A DNA stretch of 64,000 bases from Photobacterium sanguinicancri (GTDB lineage Bacteria; Pseudomonadota; Gammaproteobacteria; Enterobacterales; Vibrionaceae), in contig NZ_AP024851.1 in assembly GCF_024346675.1 (NCBI RefSeq), forward strand, positions 1,054,001 through 1,118,000, in the 5' to 3' direction. A model generated the notes under the pieces. It searched no databases. It was not told the origin of the DNA and was given only the letters and a program-made list of their open reading frames with translations. A program made the translations under genes and the position numbers. Positions within the stretch are counted from its first letter, which is position 1; each line of letters begins with the position of its first letter. Below, piece by piece: positions 56,191-64,000 of the stretch.

Positions 56191-57591
56191 ATGTCGCACT
56201 CTCGATTTCACGACTTAAATTTAAGCAATGCCACTCTTATATTTGCTGATATTTTGGTGTTATTCTCTATTTTTACTTTAAGTTTGGTCGGAATTGGCTA
56301 CTTTTCGGCAATATCACTTCCTAATTATGGCGATGCTACTTTTTTTATTCACTTGATCTTATATACCCTTCCTCTCCAGGTTGCATTACTTGCCGTTGGT
56401 TTATATAACGAAAAATTACGAGAAAACTTCAATGGGATCGCTGTCCGATTAATTGTTGCTCTTATTCTCGCTTATGTTCTTGCTAGTGGTTTTTATTTCA
56501 TCCTTCCCATTCCTTACTTGCCAGGACTTAGCCGAGAGTTAATTTTCTTTCTTACTTTCATTGGGTTAATGGCATCTCGCTTTGTCGCCATCTCAAATAA
56601 TTACGAAAAAATAGGGCAAGTGAGAGTGTTGGTGATCGGTGCAGGTGAACGTGCAAGTTTGATTGAAAAATGTATGCGCCGTAAAGCAGACCGTGTTCAT
56701 GTTGATCTTTACGGCTATGTAAAAATTGAAGGTGACAGTAGCCAACATACACCCAAAGGCACGAAATTCGAGCTAGATTGCCCGTTAAACGAGTTTGTCA
56801 GTAAACATAAAATTGAAGAAATTGTCATTGCCGCTGATGAGCGACGAGGAAACCTTCCTGTCGATAGTTTATTCAACTGTAAAATTGAAGGTGTATTAAT
56901 CACAGATATCATTGATTTTATTGAAAGAGAAACCGGACAAATTGCCGTTACACACATTTATCCATCTTGGGTTATATATAACGACAAAAAACCGGCCTCA
57001 TTTATTGCTAAAACATTGAATTGGTTATTTAATAGTTCAGTCGCTGTTTTAATTTTACTCTTTTGTTGGCCGCTTATTTTATTCGCTATTTTATTTATAA
57101 AGTTAGAAGACGGTATTTCATCGCCCATTTTATATTCCCAGCAACGTATTGGTTTGAAAGGGAAACCATTCAAAATCTATAAATTTAGAAGCATGTCCTT
57201 AGACGCGGAAAAAGATGGCATAAAATGGGCAGAAAAAGCAGACCCTCGCATAACCAGAGTTGGCCACTACCTTCGTAAATATCGCATAGACGAGCTACCC
57301 CAACTTTTTAATGTTTTTCGAGGTGATATGTGTTTTGTTGGCCCTCGCCCTGAACGCCCTCATTTTTCAGAACAATTCGAAGAGTCTATTCCATATTACA
57401 ACCATCGCCATAATGTTAAGCCCGGCTTAACAGGCTGGGCTCAACTAAAGTATCCCTATGGCTGTGGCAAGGAAGATGCCATTGAAAAACTAAAGTTTGA
57501 CCTTTATTACATAAAACATCGTAGCTTTATCCTTGATTTACTGATACTCGTGCGCACTTCTGAAATAGTGCTGTTTGGTAAAGGACGTTAG
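56191..57591 (+). CDS. XrtA/PEP-CTERM sugar transferase (undecaprenyl-phosphate type)
   Basis: 466 residues. Four N-terminal membrane helices (about 15-130), a cytosolic Rossmann-like domain (VRVLVIGAGERASLIEKCMRR), a fifth helix (~280-300) and the catalytic bacterial sugar transferase domain: QRIGLKGKPFKIYKFRSM, RKYRIDELPQLFNVFRGDM, FVGPRPERP. It starts repeat-unit synthesis by loading a sugar-phosphate onto undecaprenyl phosphate. First gene of the rightward arm, with a leader of unknown function between the divergent arms. Confidence 0.94.
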   Translation: MSHSRFHDLNLSNATLIFADILVLFSIFTLSLVGIGYFSAISLPNYGDATFFIHLILYTLPLQVALLAVGLYNEKLRENFNGIAVRLIVALILAYVLASGFYFILPIPYLPGLSRELIFFLTFIGLMASRFVAISNNYEKIGQVRVLVIGAGERASLIEKCMRRKADRVHVDLYGYVKIEGDSSQHTPKGTKFELDCPLNEFVSKHKIEEIVIAADERRGNLPVDSLFNCKIEGVLITDIIDFIERETGQIAVTHIYPSWVIYNDKKPASFIAKTLNWLFNSSVAVLILLFCWPLILFAILFIKLEDGISSPILYSQQRIGLKGKPFKIYKFRSMSLDAEKDGIKWAEKADPRITRVGHYLRKYRIDELPQLFNVFRGDMCFVGPRPERPHFSEQFEESIPYYNHRHNVKPGLTGWAQLKYPYGCGKEDAIEKLKFDLYYIKHRSFILDLLILVRTSEIVLFGKGR

Positions 57592-57628
57592 TTCTTGATA
57601 TTCCATCGCTTATTCTAGAGGGCTTGCC

Positions 57629-58561
57629 ATGAATGGATTCACAAATAACATTCTCCCAACAACCAATGCTTTAACCATTGATGTAGAAGATTACTTTCAT
57701 GTTGAAGCATTTTCATCTGTTGTAAAACGGGAGGATTGGGGCAATAAATACCCGTTACGTGTTGAAAAGAATACTCATCGCATTCTTAACATCCTTGATC
57801 AGCATGATGTAAAAGCCACGTTTTTTGTCTTAGGTTGGGTCGCAGAAGCCTGCCCCAATTTAGCACGAGCAATTGTTGCAGGTGGGCATGAGTTAGCGAG
57901 CCATGGTTTTGCCCACCAGCATGCGAACAAACAAACGCGAGAAACATTCAAACAAGATATATGTCGCAGTAAGCAGCTACTCGAAGATCAATCTGGTATG
58001 CGCGTTCATGGCTACCGTGCACCCAGCTTTTCAATTGGGCTAGATAACACTTGGGCTTTTGAAGAATTACAACAAGCGGGCTTTAGCTACACTAGCAGCA
58101 CTTATCCTGTTAAACACGATATTTACGGCACACCAGAGTGGCCTCGATTTAAGCATCAACGCCAAGAAGGGATTATCGAAATTCCAATTCCAACACTCAA
58201 TGTACTAAATCGAAATGTACCCATTGGTGGTGGTGGATATTTTCGACTGTACCCATATGCTTTAAGTCGCTATTTCATAGAGCGTTTCAGGCAACAAACT
58301 CAACAGCCTTTCAGTTTTTATTTCCATCCGTGGGAAATTGACCCTATGCAACCACAAATGCACGGTATTTCAATAAAATCTCGCGTACGGCACTACTTGA
58401 ACTTGAATCGTATGGAAGCCCGTCTTCATCGGCTCCTCCGCGATTTCCAGTGGGACACAATGTACAACACCTATCAATTACATGGATTAGTAAGCGATGA
58501 AAAATCTAGCAATCAGGAAGATAGCAGACAACGACTTTCCAGCTTGGGACAATTACGTTGA
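57629..58561 (+). CDS. XrtA/PEP-CTERM polysaccharide deacetylase
   Basis: 310 residues. The NodB-like start is ALTIDVEDYFHVEAFSSV. Metal-binding His lie in ELASHGFAHQH, the catalytic region in VHGYRAPSFSIG, and FSFYFHPWEIDP near the C-terminus. It removes acetyl groups from N-acetyl sugars of the polymer. GAGGG lies 7 bases before the ATG. It overlaps the FemAB-like gene by 65 bases. Confidence 0.93.
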   Translation: MNGFTNNILPTTNALTIDVEDYFHVEAFSSVVKREDWGNKYPLRVEKNTHRILNILDQHDVKATFFVLGWVAEACPNLARAIVAGGHELASHGFAHQHANKQTRETFKQDICRSKQLLEDQSGMRVHGYRAPSFSIGLDNTWAFEELQQAGFSYTSSTYPVKHDIYGTPEWPRFKHQRQEGIIEIPIPTLNVLNRNVPIGGGGYFRLYPYALSRYFIERFRQQTQQPFSFYFHPWEIDPMQPQMHGISIKSRVRHYLNLNRMEARLHRLLRDFQWDTMYNTYQLHGLVSDEKSSNQEDSRQRLSSLGQLR

Positions 58562-59537
58562 TAACCATGACGACGGTAGCTTTTTTCATCTAACGGGGTG
58601 GCAACATGTTATCAGTAAAGTTTTTGGTCATCGTCATCACTATTTATTAGCGGAAAATGATGATCAGCTTGTCGGCATATTGCCGCTTTTTGAGCAAAAA
58701 AGTCGATTGTTTGGTCATGCGCTAGTCTCGACCCCTTTTTGCGTTTACGGCGGTGTTATTGCCGATGATGATGATGTTAGAAAAGCATTAGAAAAAGCAG
58801 CTTATGAACTAGGATGTTCACTCAATGTTGATTACATTGAGCTAAGGGACAAAGAGAATAAAGAAAGTGAAGAACCTTGGCAGCCACATTGTCATCACGC
58901 AACGTTCTCATGTGCGCTCGAAGCTAACCCTGATGCCATCCTCTCGACGGTTAAACGTAAACAACGCGCTGTTATTCGCCAATCTAATAAAAACAGCTTA
59001 CACGCAGATCTAACAAATAACCCTGAACTTTGTTATCAAGTATATGCTGAATCAGTCCGAAATTTGGGTACACCTGTTTTTAACAAAGCGCTTTTTAGTG
59101 AATTAAAACAAACTTTTGGCGAACGTTGTGAAACGCTCGTTATTAGGGATAGCAACAATGTCCCTGTTTCGAGCGTTTTAAGTTTTTACTACAAAAAACA
59201 AGTCCTTCCCTATTATGGCGGCGGTACAACACAAGCCAGACAGCTAAAAAGTAATGACTTTATGTACTACCAGCTCATGTGTGAAGCCCAGAAAAAAGGG
59301 GCTGACGCTTTTGATTTTGGTCGTAGCAAAATTGACTCTGGCGCTTATCAATATAAACGTCACTGGGGAATGGACGAAAAACCATTGCACTATCGCATTG
59401 CCCTTGTTAACGCAAAATCTCTCCCTAACTTATCGCCAAACAATCCAAAGTATCGTTTTTTCATCCAAGCATGGCAAAAACTGCCACTCGGCATTAGTCG
59501 CCAATTAGGGCCAATGTTATCGAAGTATTTAGGGTGA
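58497..59537 (+). CDS. FemAB-family XrtA/PEP-CTERM system protein
   Basis: 346 residues. GNAT/FemAB fold in two halves: DDGSFFHLTGWQHVISKVFGH, LLAENDDQLVGILPLF, and then SVLSFYYKKQVLPYYGGGT, YQLMCEAQKKGADAFDFGRS. The family transfers aminoacyl or acyl groups; its exosortase-linked branch is of unknown reaction. The start lies within the deacetylase gene (65-base overlap), which implies coupling. Confidence 0.92.
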   Translation: MKNLAIRKIADNDFPAWDNYVDNHDDGSFFHLTGWQHVISKVFGHRHHYLLAENDDQLVGILPLFEQKSRLFGHALVSTPFCVYGGVIADDDDVRKALEKAAYELGCSLNVDYIELRDKENKESEEPWQPHCHHATFSCALEANPDAILSTVKRKQRAVIRQSNKNSLHADLTNNPELCYQVYAESVRNLGTPVFNKALFSELKQTFGERCETLVIRDSNNVPVSSVLSFYYKKQVLPYYGGGTTQARQLKSNDFMYYQLMCEAQKKGADAFDFGRSKIDSGAYQYKRHWGMDEKPLHYRIALVNAKSLPNLSPNNPKYRFFIQAWQKLPLGISRQLGPMLSKYLG

Positions 59538-59542
59538 ACACT

Positions 59543-60757
59543 ATGAAAGAGCCATTGTTATACCTATGCCACCGCATTCCTTTCCCGCCCAATAAAGGCG
59601 ATAAGATAACAACGTGCAACGTACTTAAATTTTTAAGTCGCCATTTCGATGTTTATCTTGGTTGTTTTATTGATGATCAGTTTGATCAGCGCTATGTCGA
59701 TGATGTAAAAAAACTGTGTAAAGAGACCCTATTCATTCCACTGAATCCTTCCATAGCAAAGGTTAAAGGCTTACGCGCTTTTTTAACGGGTGATCCAATC
59801 ACAGTGCCTTACTACTCGCATCAAAAAATGCAAAACTGGGTTAATCAGGTTATAACCACCCATGGTATCGAAAAGGCCTTCGTCTATTCAGGCTGTATGG
59901 CGCAGTACCTACTTAATCCGCCCACTTCGATCCATAAAGTGATTCATTTTGCAGATATTGATTCCGATAAATGGCGCCAGTATGCACATCAAGCAACGGG
60001 CATCATGCGCTATGTTTATCAACGTGAACATACGACGCTAGAGCATTTTGAGATAAACGTTGCTAATAACTTTGATATCAGCTGTTTTATTTCAGAAACT
60101 GAAGCTGACCAATTTAAAACCATGGTCGATAAACAGACCAAACCAAAAATTCAAATTCTTGAAAATGGTCTCGATTGCGCTTACTTTTCGCCCGAGCAAC
60201 CCTCTGTGCTATCAGAGCCCTACGCATTAGATTCACAAAACTACATCGTTTTCACTGGCGCTATGGACTACCGCCCCAATATTGATGCTGTTTTGTGGTT
60301 TGTCGAAAATGTATGGCCAAGTGTGCTTGCCGCGCAACCAGAGAGTTATTTTTATATCGTCGGTTCAGCCCCGCCTAAATCGGTACTCAATTTAGCGCAG
60401 GAAAAAGGGGTTGTGGTAACGGGCAGAGTTGAAGATATTCGCCCATATATGCAACACGCAAAAGGCGCCATCGCACCAATGAGGATGGCACGTGGAATTC
60501 AAAATAAGATATTAGAAGCAATGGCGATGGCGAAGCCTGTTCTCTCATCCACCATTGGCATGGAAGGGCTTGAAAACTACCCTACGCAATACCTTTCTGT
60601 CGAGGATTCCCCTGAAGAAATCACAGCTTGGATTATTGAAAAATTAGAGAATCCAGCTCTTACCGCAACGGAATCCCGTCAATGGCTTGAAGCCAATTTT
60701 AGCTGGGAGGCCAAACTCACGCCCTTATTAAGCTATTTAGGAGAGAGCCATGAATAA
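59543..60757 (+). CDS. XrtA/PEP-CTERM system glycosyltransferase
   Basis: 404 residues. GT-B type, group 1: N-terminal LCHRIPFPPNKGDKITTCNVLKFL, acceptor half, then the donor half: YIVFTGAMDYRPNIDAVLWF, FYIVGSAPP, VVVTGRVEDIRPYM, IAPMRMARGIQNKILEAMAMAKPVL. The ATG at 59543 has AGGG 8 bases upstream; a GTG at 59534 overlaps the previous stop. It overlaps the exosortase gene by 8 bases. Confidence 0.93.
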   Translation: MKEPLLYLCHRIPFPPNKGDKITTCNVLKFLSRHFDVYLGCFIDDQFDQRYVDDVKKLCKETLFIPLNPSIAKVKGLRAFLTGDPITVPYYSHQKMQNWVNQVITTHGIEKAFVYSGCMAQYLLNPPTSIHKVIHFADIDSDKWRQYAHQATGIMRYVYQREHTTLEHFEINVANNFDISCFISETEADQFKTMVDKQTKPKIQILENGLDCAYFSPEQPSVLSEPYALDSQNYIVFTGAMDYRPNIDAVLWFVENVWPSVLAAQPESYFYIVGSAPPKSVLNLAQEKGVVVTGRVEDIRPYMQHAKGAIAPMRMARGIQNKILEAMAMAKPVLSSTIGMEGLENYPTQYLSVEDSPEEITAWIIEKLENPALTATESRQWLEANFSWEAKLTPLLSYLGESHE

Positions 60758-62159
60758 CTCTATCATATTACGCTTAATGCTTCCTTTGGCCGCATGGGGG
60801 CTTGTTTTTTCAGGCTCTCTACAAACAATGGGCGGGGTATGGATGCAATCAAAAACCTATGAACACTGCTTTTTGATTGTTCCTATTTCATTATGGCTCG
60901 TATGGCAAAAACGACAAGATATTCGGAAAGTACCTTACACCTCTAGTTGGATCCCTCTTTTCTTACTCATTTTTCCTGCAATGTTGTGGCTTCTTGGGCG
61001 CGCAGCCGATATATCTTTATTTCAGCACGTAGCCAGTGTAGTAAGTTTGCAACTCATCATATGGGCAGTCATTGGCACCCCAATGGCAAAGCTACTTTGG
61101 TTCCCTATCCTATTTTTGATTTTTGCGGCGCCTTTTGGCGAAGAGCTGGTACCGGCACTTCAGATTATCACAGCTGATCTTTCCGTTTTCTTCTTAAATA
61201 TTGTTAATATTCCGGTATACCGTGAAGGCCTTTACCTCACGATTCCTAATGGCCAATTTCACGTTGCTGAAGCATGTTCTGGTATACGCTTTCTTATTTC
61301 GAGCATTGCCTTGGGAACGCTTTTTGCCTACTTGCAATTCAACCATTGGTGGAAACGAATCCTTTTCACAGGCTTTTCTTTTATCTTCCCTATTGTTGCC
61401 AATGGACTCAGGGCTTTTGGCATTATCACTATTGGTTACCTCAGCGATATGGAGCACGCAACAGGCGCTGATCACCTCGTATATGGTTGGGTATTTTTCA
61501 GTATTGTTATTTTGGTTATCTTTTTCACTGCCAATATCTTTGCCGATCCTCCTGCGAAAAACGCGGACTTTGCCTTTTATAATGTCTCTGCCGAGAAAAC
61601 AGATAAAAGTCTGAAAGTTATCGGTTGTTTAACCATGGTTTTACTAAGCTTAGGGTTATGGGAACAATCCTTTAAAACTAACGATATCGTCGCGAAACCC
61701 GCAAAACTGATGCCAAACAATGTCGCGCCTATCAGTCAATCACAATGGGGAATTCAGTTTCAACACGCTCAACAACACGTCTTAGGTCAGAGTCAAGATG
61801 GCAGTGTTGAGTACTTCAATGCGATATTCAGTCTTCGCCAAGATGAAGGCGAAATTATCAATCAAAACAATCAATTATTTAATAAGAAACACTGGAGGGA
61901 AGTGGCTTCACAGGTTATTCAGTTAACTCCAGATCTCGATGCCACCGAAGTCCTTGTTTTAAATGATACTGGTACACAGATGAAAATCATCTACTGGTAC
62001 TGTGTCGATGACTTTTGCTCAAGCAAGCCCATTGATATCAAGTGGGCACAAGCGACACACTTAATTACAGGACAAAATGCAACCGCAGAAGTACTCGCGG
62101 TTGCCAGTACAACCCTTAGCGAGAAAACAATACGAGAATTAGCAAAACAATGGCAGTAG
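60750..62159 (+). CDS. xrtA: Exosortase A fused to EpsI-type domain
   Basis: 469 residues. About eight membrane helices span 8-265, with the exosortase catalytic set: Cys176 in AEACSGIRF, Arg221 in NGLRAFGI and His242 in ADHLVYGW. It is a membrane transpeptidase-like enzyme that recognises PEP-CTERM tails. After a ninth helix (~290-305) the last ~160 residues form an EpsI-like periplasmic domain (QWGIQFQHAQQHV, VEYFNAIFSLRQ, MKIIYWYCVDD). The fusion is common for exosortase A. No PEP-CTERM protein is encoded in this window. Confidence 0.96.
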   Translation: MNNSIILRLMLPLAAWGLVFSGSLQTMGGVWMQSKTYEHCFLIVPISLWLVWQKRQDIRKVPYTSSWIPLFLLIFPAMLWLLGRAADISLFQHVASVVSLQLIIWAVIGTPMAKLLWFPILFLIFAAPFGEELVPALQIITADLSVFFLNIVNIPVYREGLYLTIPNGQFHVAEACSGIRFLISSIALGTLFAYLQFNHWWKRILFTGFSFIFPIVANGLRAFGIITIGYLSDMEHATGADHLVYGWVFFSIVILVIFFTANIFADPPAKNADFAFYNVSAEKTDKSLKVIGCLTMVLLSLGLWEQSFKTNDIVAKPAKLMPNNVAPISQSQWGIQFQHAQQHVLGQSQDGSVEYFNAIFSLRQDEGEIINQNNQLFNKKHWREVASQVIQLTPDLDATEVLVLNDTGTQMKIIYWYCVDDFCSSKPIDIKWAQATHLITGQNATAEVLAVASTTLSEKTIRELAKQWQ

Positions 62160-62195
62160 TCATGATGACGGACGCTCACCATAAAAGGATTATCT

Positions 62196-64000
62196 ATGTG
62201 TGGAATTGCGGGGATTTTCAATCTTTATCGAACCGCCCCATTACAGCCAGAGCTACTTAAAACCATTAATCGTCGCCAAAGCCATCGCGGTCCAGATGAT
62301 GAGGGTTACTATTTTGACAGTTACATTGGCTTGGCGCACCGTCGTTTGTCTATCATCGATTTATCAGGCGGTCATCAGCCGCTATTCAATGAAGATGGTA
62401 GTATCGCAGTCGTTTTCAATGGGGAGATTTATAACTTTCAATCCTTAGTTGCTGAGCTAACACAAGCGGGTCATGTCTTTAGTACATACAGTGACACCGA
62501 GGTCATTGTGCACGCATGGGAAGAATGGGGAGAAAAAGCGGTAACGCGTTTTCGCGGTATGTTTACCTTTGCCATTTGGGATACTAACCGTCGTCAATTA
62601 TTTATTGCTCGTGATCGTTTGGGCAAGAAGCCTCTGTTTTACAGCCAAACAGCCCAAGGGCAACTTGTTTTTGCATCTGAATTAAAAGTACTGCTTGAAC
62701 ACCCAGAAGTGAGCCATGCGTTACGACCTGAAATGGCAGAAGATTTCTTCATGTATGGTTATATCCCAGATCCCTACACGGCTTACCAGCATATCTATAA
62801 ACTTGAAGCTGGCCATACCATGCTGCTAACACCCGGAGAGCAATTAAGAACATCCCCCTATTGGGATCTTTCAGCGCCTGAAAATTATTTAAGTTGGGAG
62901 CAAACCCAAGGGGCATTGATTGAACGGTTAGAAGACGCAGTAAAAATACGTTTAATGGCAGATGTACCATTAGGGGCATTTCTTTCTGGTGGTGTCGACT
63001 CTAGCGCCATTGTCTCTATGATGGCTCGCTTACAAAATAACCCTGTAAACACCTGTGCTATTGGCTTCAATGAAGCTGATTTTGATGAAAGTGAATATGC
63101 CCTTCAAATCGCGAACCAATACAGTACCAATCATATCGCTCACATTGTGGATGCTGATGATGTCAGCTTAATTAAGCAACTCAATGATATTTACGATGAA
63201 CCGTTTGCCGACAGTTCTGCATTGCCTACATACAGAGTGTGTCAGCTCGCCAGAAAGTCGGTTAAAGTTGCACTATCAGGTGACGGTGGTGATGAGATAT
63301 TCGGTGGATATCGCCGCCATCGCATGCATTTAGCAGAGCAAAGAGTCCGCCAAGCAATCCCTTCCCGTTTCCGTAAAACCATATTTGGCTCACTCGGCAG
63401 GCTTTATCCCAAGGCTGATTGGGCACCACGCCCATTACGCGCCAAAACAACGTTTCAATCGTTGGCATTAAACCAAGTAGAAGCATATGCCAGCTCTATC
63501 TCTAAGCTGCGTGTGGACGAACGCGAACAATTATTTAGTGCCCAATATCGCCAGCAGTTGAATGGCTATAACGGTATCGATCAATTAACACAACATGCCA
63601 ATAATGCCCCAACTGATGATCCCCTCAAGCTCATTCAATACTTAGATATAAAAACGTGGTTAGTCGGCGATATTCTGACTAAAGTTGACCGCGCCAGTAT
63701 GGCTAACTCGCTAGAAGTCCGTGCACCTTTATTGGACCATGAGTTTATCGAGTGGGCTTATAGCGTTCGTAGTCAAGACAATATCCAGAGCGTGCAAGGC
63801 AAAGGAGTGCAAGGAAAGTATGCGTTCAAAAAAGCCTTAGAACCCTATATTAACCAAGACATTTTGTATCGACCTAAAATGGGATTCTCCATGCCGATTA
63901 GCCAATGGTTTAGGACATCCCTTAAGCAAACGCTACACGATTCTGTTTTGTCTACCAATATGCTGGACAGTGGCTACTTCAATGTCGACCACCTTAAAAA
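62196..64000 (+). CDS. XrtA/PEP-CTERM system amidotransferase, asparagine synthase-like (partial, runs off right edge)
   Basis: The frame is open for 601 codons from the ATG at 62196 to the window end. Class II glutaminase with Cys2 (MCGIAGIF), RRQSHRGPDDEG, RLSIIDLSGGHQPL and FNGEIYNF. The synthase domain has the ATP pyrophosphatase loop LSGGVDSSAIVSM at about residue 262 and LSGDGGDEIFGGYRRH. AGGA lies about 7 bases before the ATG. As the last gene seen in the rightward arm it probably amidates or aminates a sugar or linker of the polymer. Confidence 0.94.
   Translation, partial: MCGIAGIFNLYRTAPLQPELLKTINRRQSHRGPDDEGYYFDSYIGLAHRRLSIIDLSGGHQPLFNEDGSIAVVFNGEIYNFQSLVAELTQAGHVFSTYSDTEVIVHAWEEWGEKAVTRFRGMFTFAIWDTNRRQLFIARDRLGKKPLFYSQTAQGQLVFASELKVLLEHPEVSHALRPEMAEDFFMYGYIPDPYTAYQHIYKLEAGHTMLLTPGEQLRTSPYWDLSAPENYLSWEQTQGALIERLEDAVKIRLMADVPLGAFLSGGVDSSAIVSMMARLQNNPVNTCAIGFNEADFDESEYALQIANQYSTNHIAHIVDADDVSLIKQLNDIYDEPFADSSALPTYRVCQLARKSVKVALSGDGGDEIFGGYRRHRMHLAEQRVRQAIPSRFRKTIFGSLGRLYPKADWAPRPLRAKTTFQSLALNQVEAYASSISKLRVDEREQLFSAQYRQQLNGYNGIDQLTQHANNAPTDDPLKLIQYLDIKTWLVGDILTKVDRASMANSLEVRAPLLDHEFIEWAYSVRSQDNIQSVQGKGVQGKYAFKKALEPYINQDILYRPKMGFSMPISQWFRTSLKQTLHDSVLSTNMLDSGYFNVDHLK

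Noticed and set aside
40059..64000. PEP-CTERM sorted protein inside the locus
   Set aside because: No protein C-terminus in the window shows the PEP motif, membrane helix and basic tail together.

Overview
The window looks like chromosomal DNA of a marine gammaproteobacterium of the Vibrionaceae, most like Photobacterium. The grounds are moderate-to-low GC, a split glycine cleavage locus (gcvT, then a XRE-cupin regulator, then gcvH-gcvP), HlyD/DUF2955/MarR and DUF2798/MarR cassettes, and close similarity of many housekeeping proteins to enterobacterial and vibrio versions. This is inferred from protein recognition, not from a search.

Layout. 1-2.3 kb: a truncated lysozyme-inhibitor-like secreted protein and two small unknown proteins. 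2.5-8.8 kb: glycine cleavage genes with a divergent regulatory region that holds a near-consensus PurR operator. 9-12.4 kb: an unknown membrane protein and a PAS-GAF-GGDEF-EAL protein. 12.9-15.2 kb: a pyruvate formate-lyase. 15.4-20.5 kb: two MarR-controlled modules (SDR plus small membrane protein, divergent HlyD/DUF2955/MarR efflux operon; DUF2798/DUF3861, divergent MarR), each with clear palindromes in the divergent promoter. 20.6-28 kb: a GGDEF/periplasmic-sensor pair, DUF1840, rhomboid, crotonase, lipoproteins and aroG. 28.2-31.6 kb: a polar amino acid ABC importer. 31.8-39.2 kb: patatin-like protein, catalase, YdcF-like protein, cobalamin genes (cobQ, cobC-like, cobU) and a YgiW-type OB-fold protein.

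39.4-64 kb is the notable region: an exosortase A (XrtA, PEP-CTERM) and exopolysaccharide locus. It begins with a sigma-54 promoter, a small ORF, the PrsK/PrsR two-component system, and an HPr-rel-A cassette (Tat-exported protein, PqqD-like chaperone, HprK-related kinase A, nucleotidyltransferase). Four ordinary genes (outer-membrane barrel, ComEA-like, alpha/beta hydrolase, MazG-like) follow. Then come two divergent arms. The leftward arm is export lipoprotein, chain-length protein, tyrosine autokinase, outer-membrane protein and ATPase. The rightward arm is phosphosugar transferase, deacetylase, FemAB-like protein, glycosyltransferase, exosortase fused to an EpsI domain, and an asparagine-synthase-like amidotransferase cut by the right edge. 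No PEP-CTERM substrate is visible, so substrates must be elsewhere.

The least understood part is the HPr-rel-A cassette beside the PrsK/PrsR regulators. A 13-base sequence is shared between its upstream region and the sigma-54 promoter region. No tRNA, rRNA, CRISPR array, insertion sequence or phage gene was seen.
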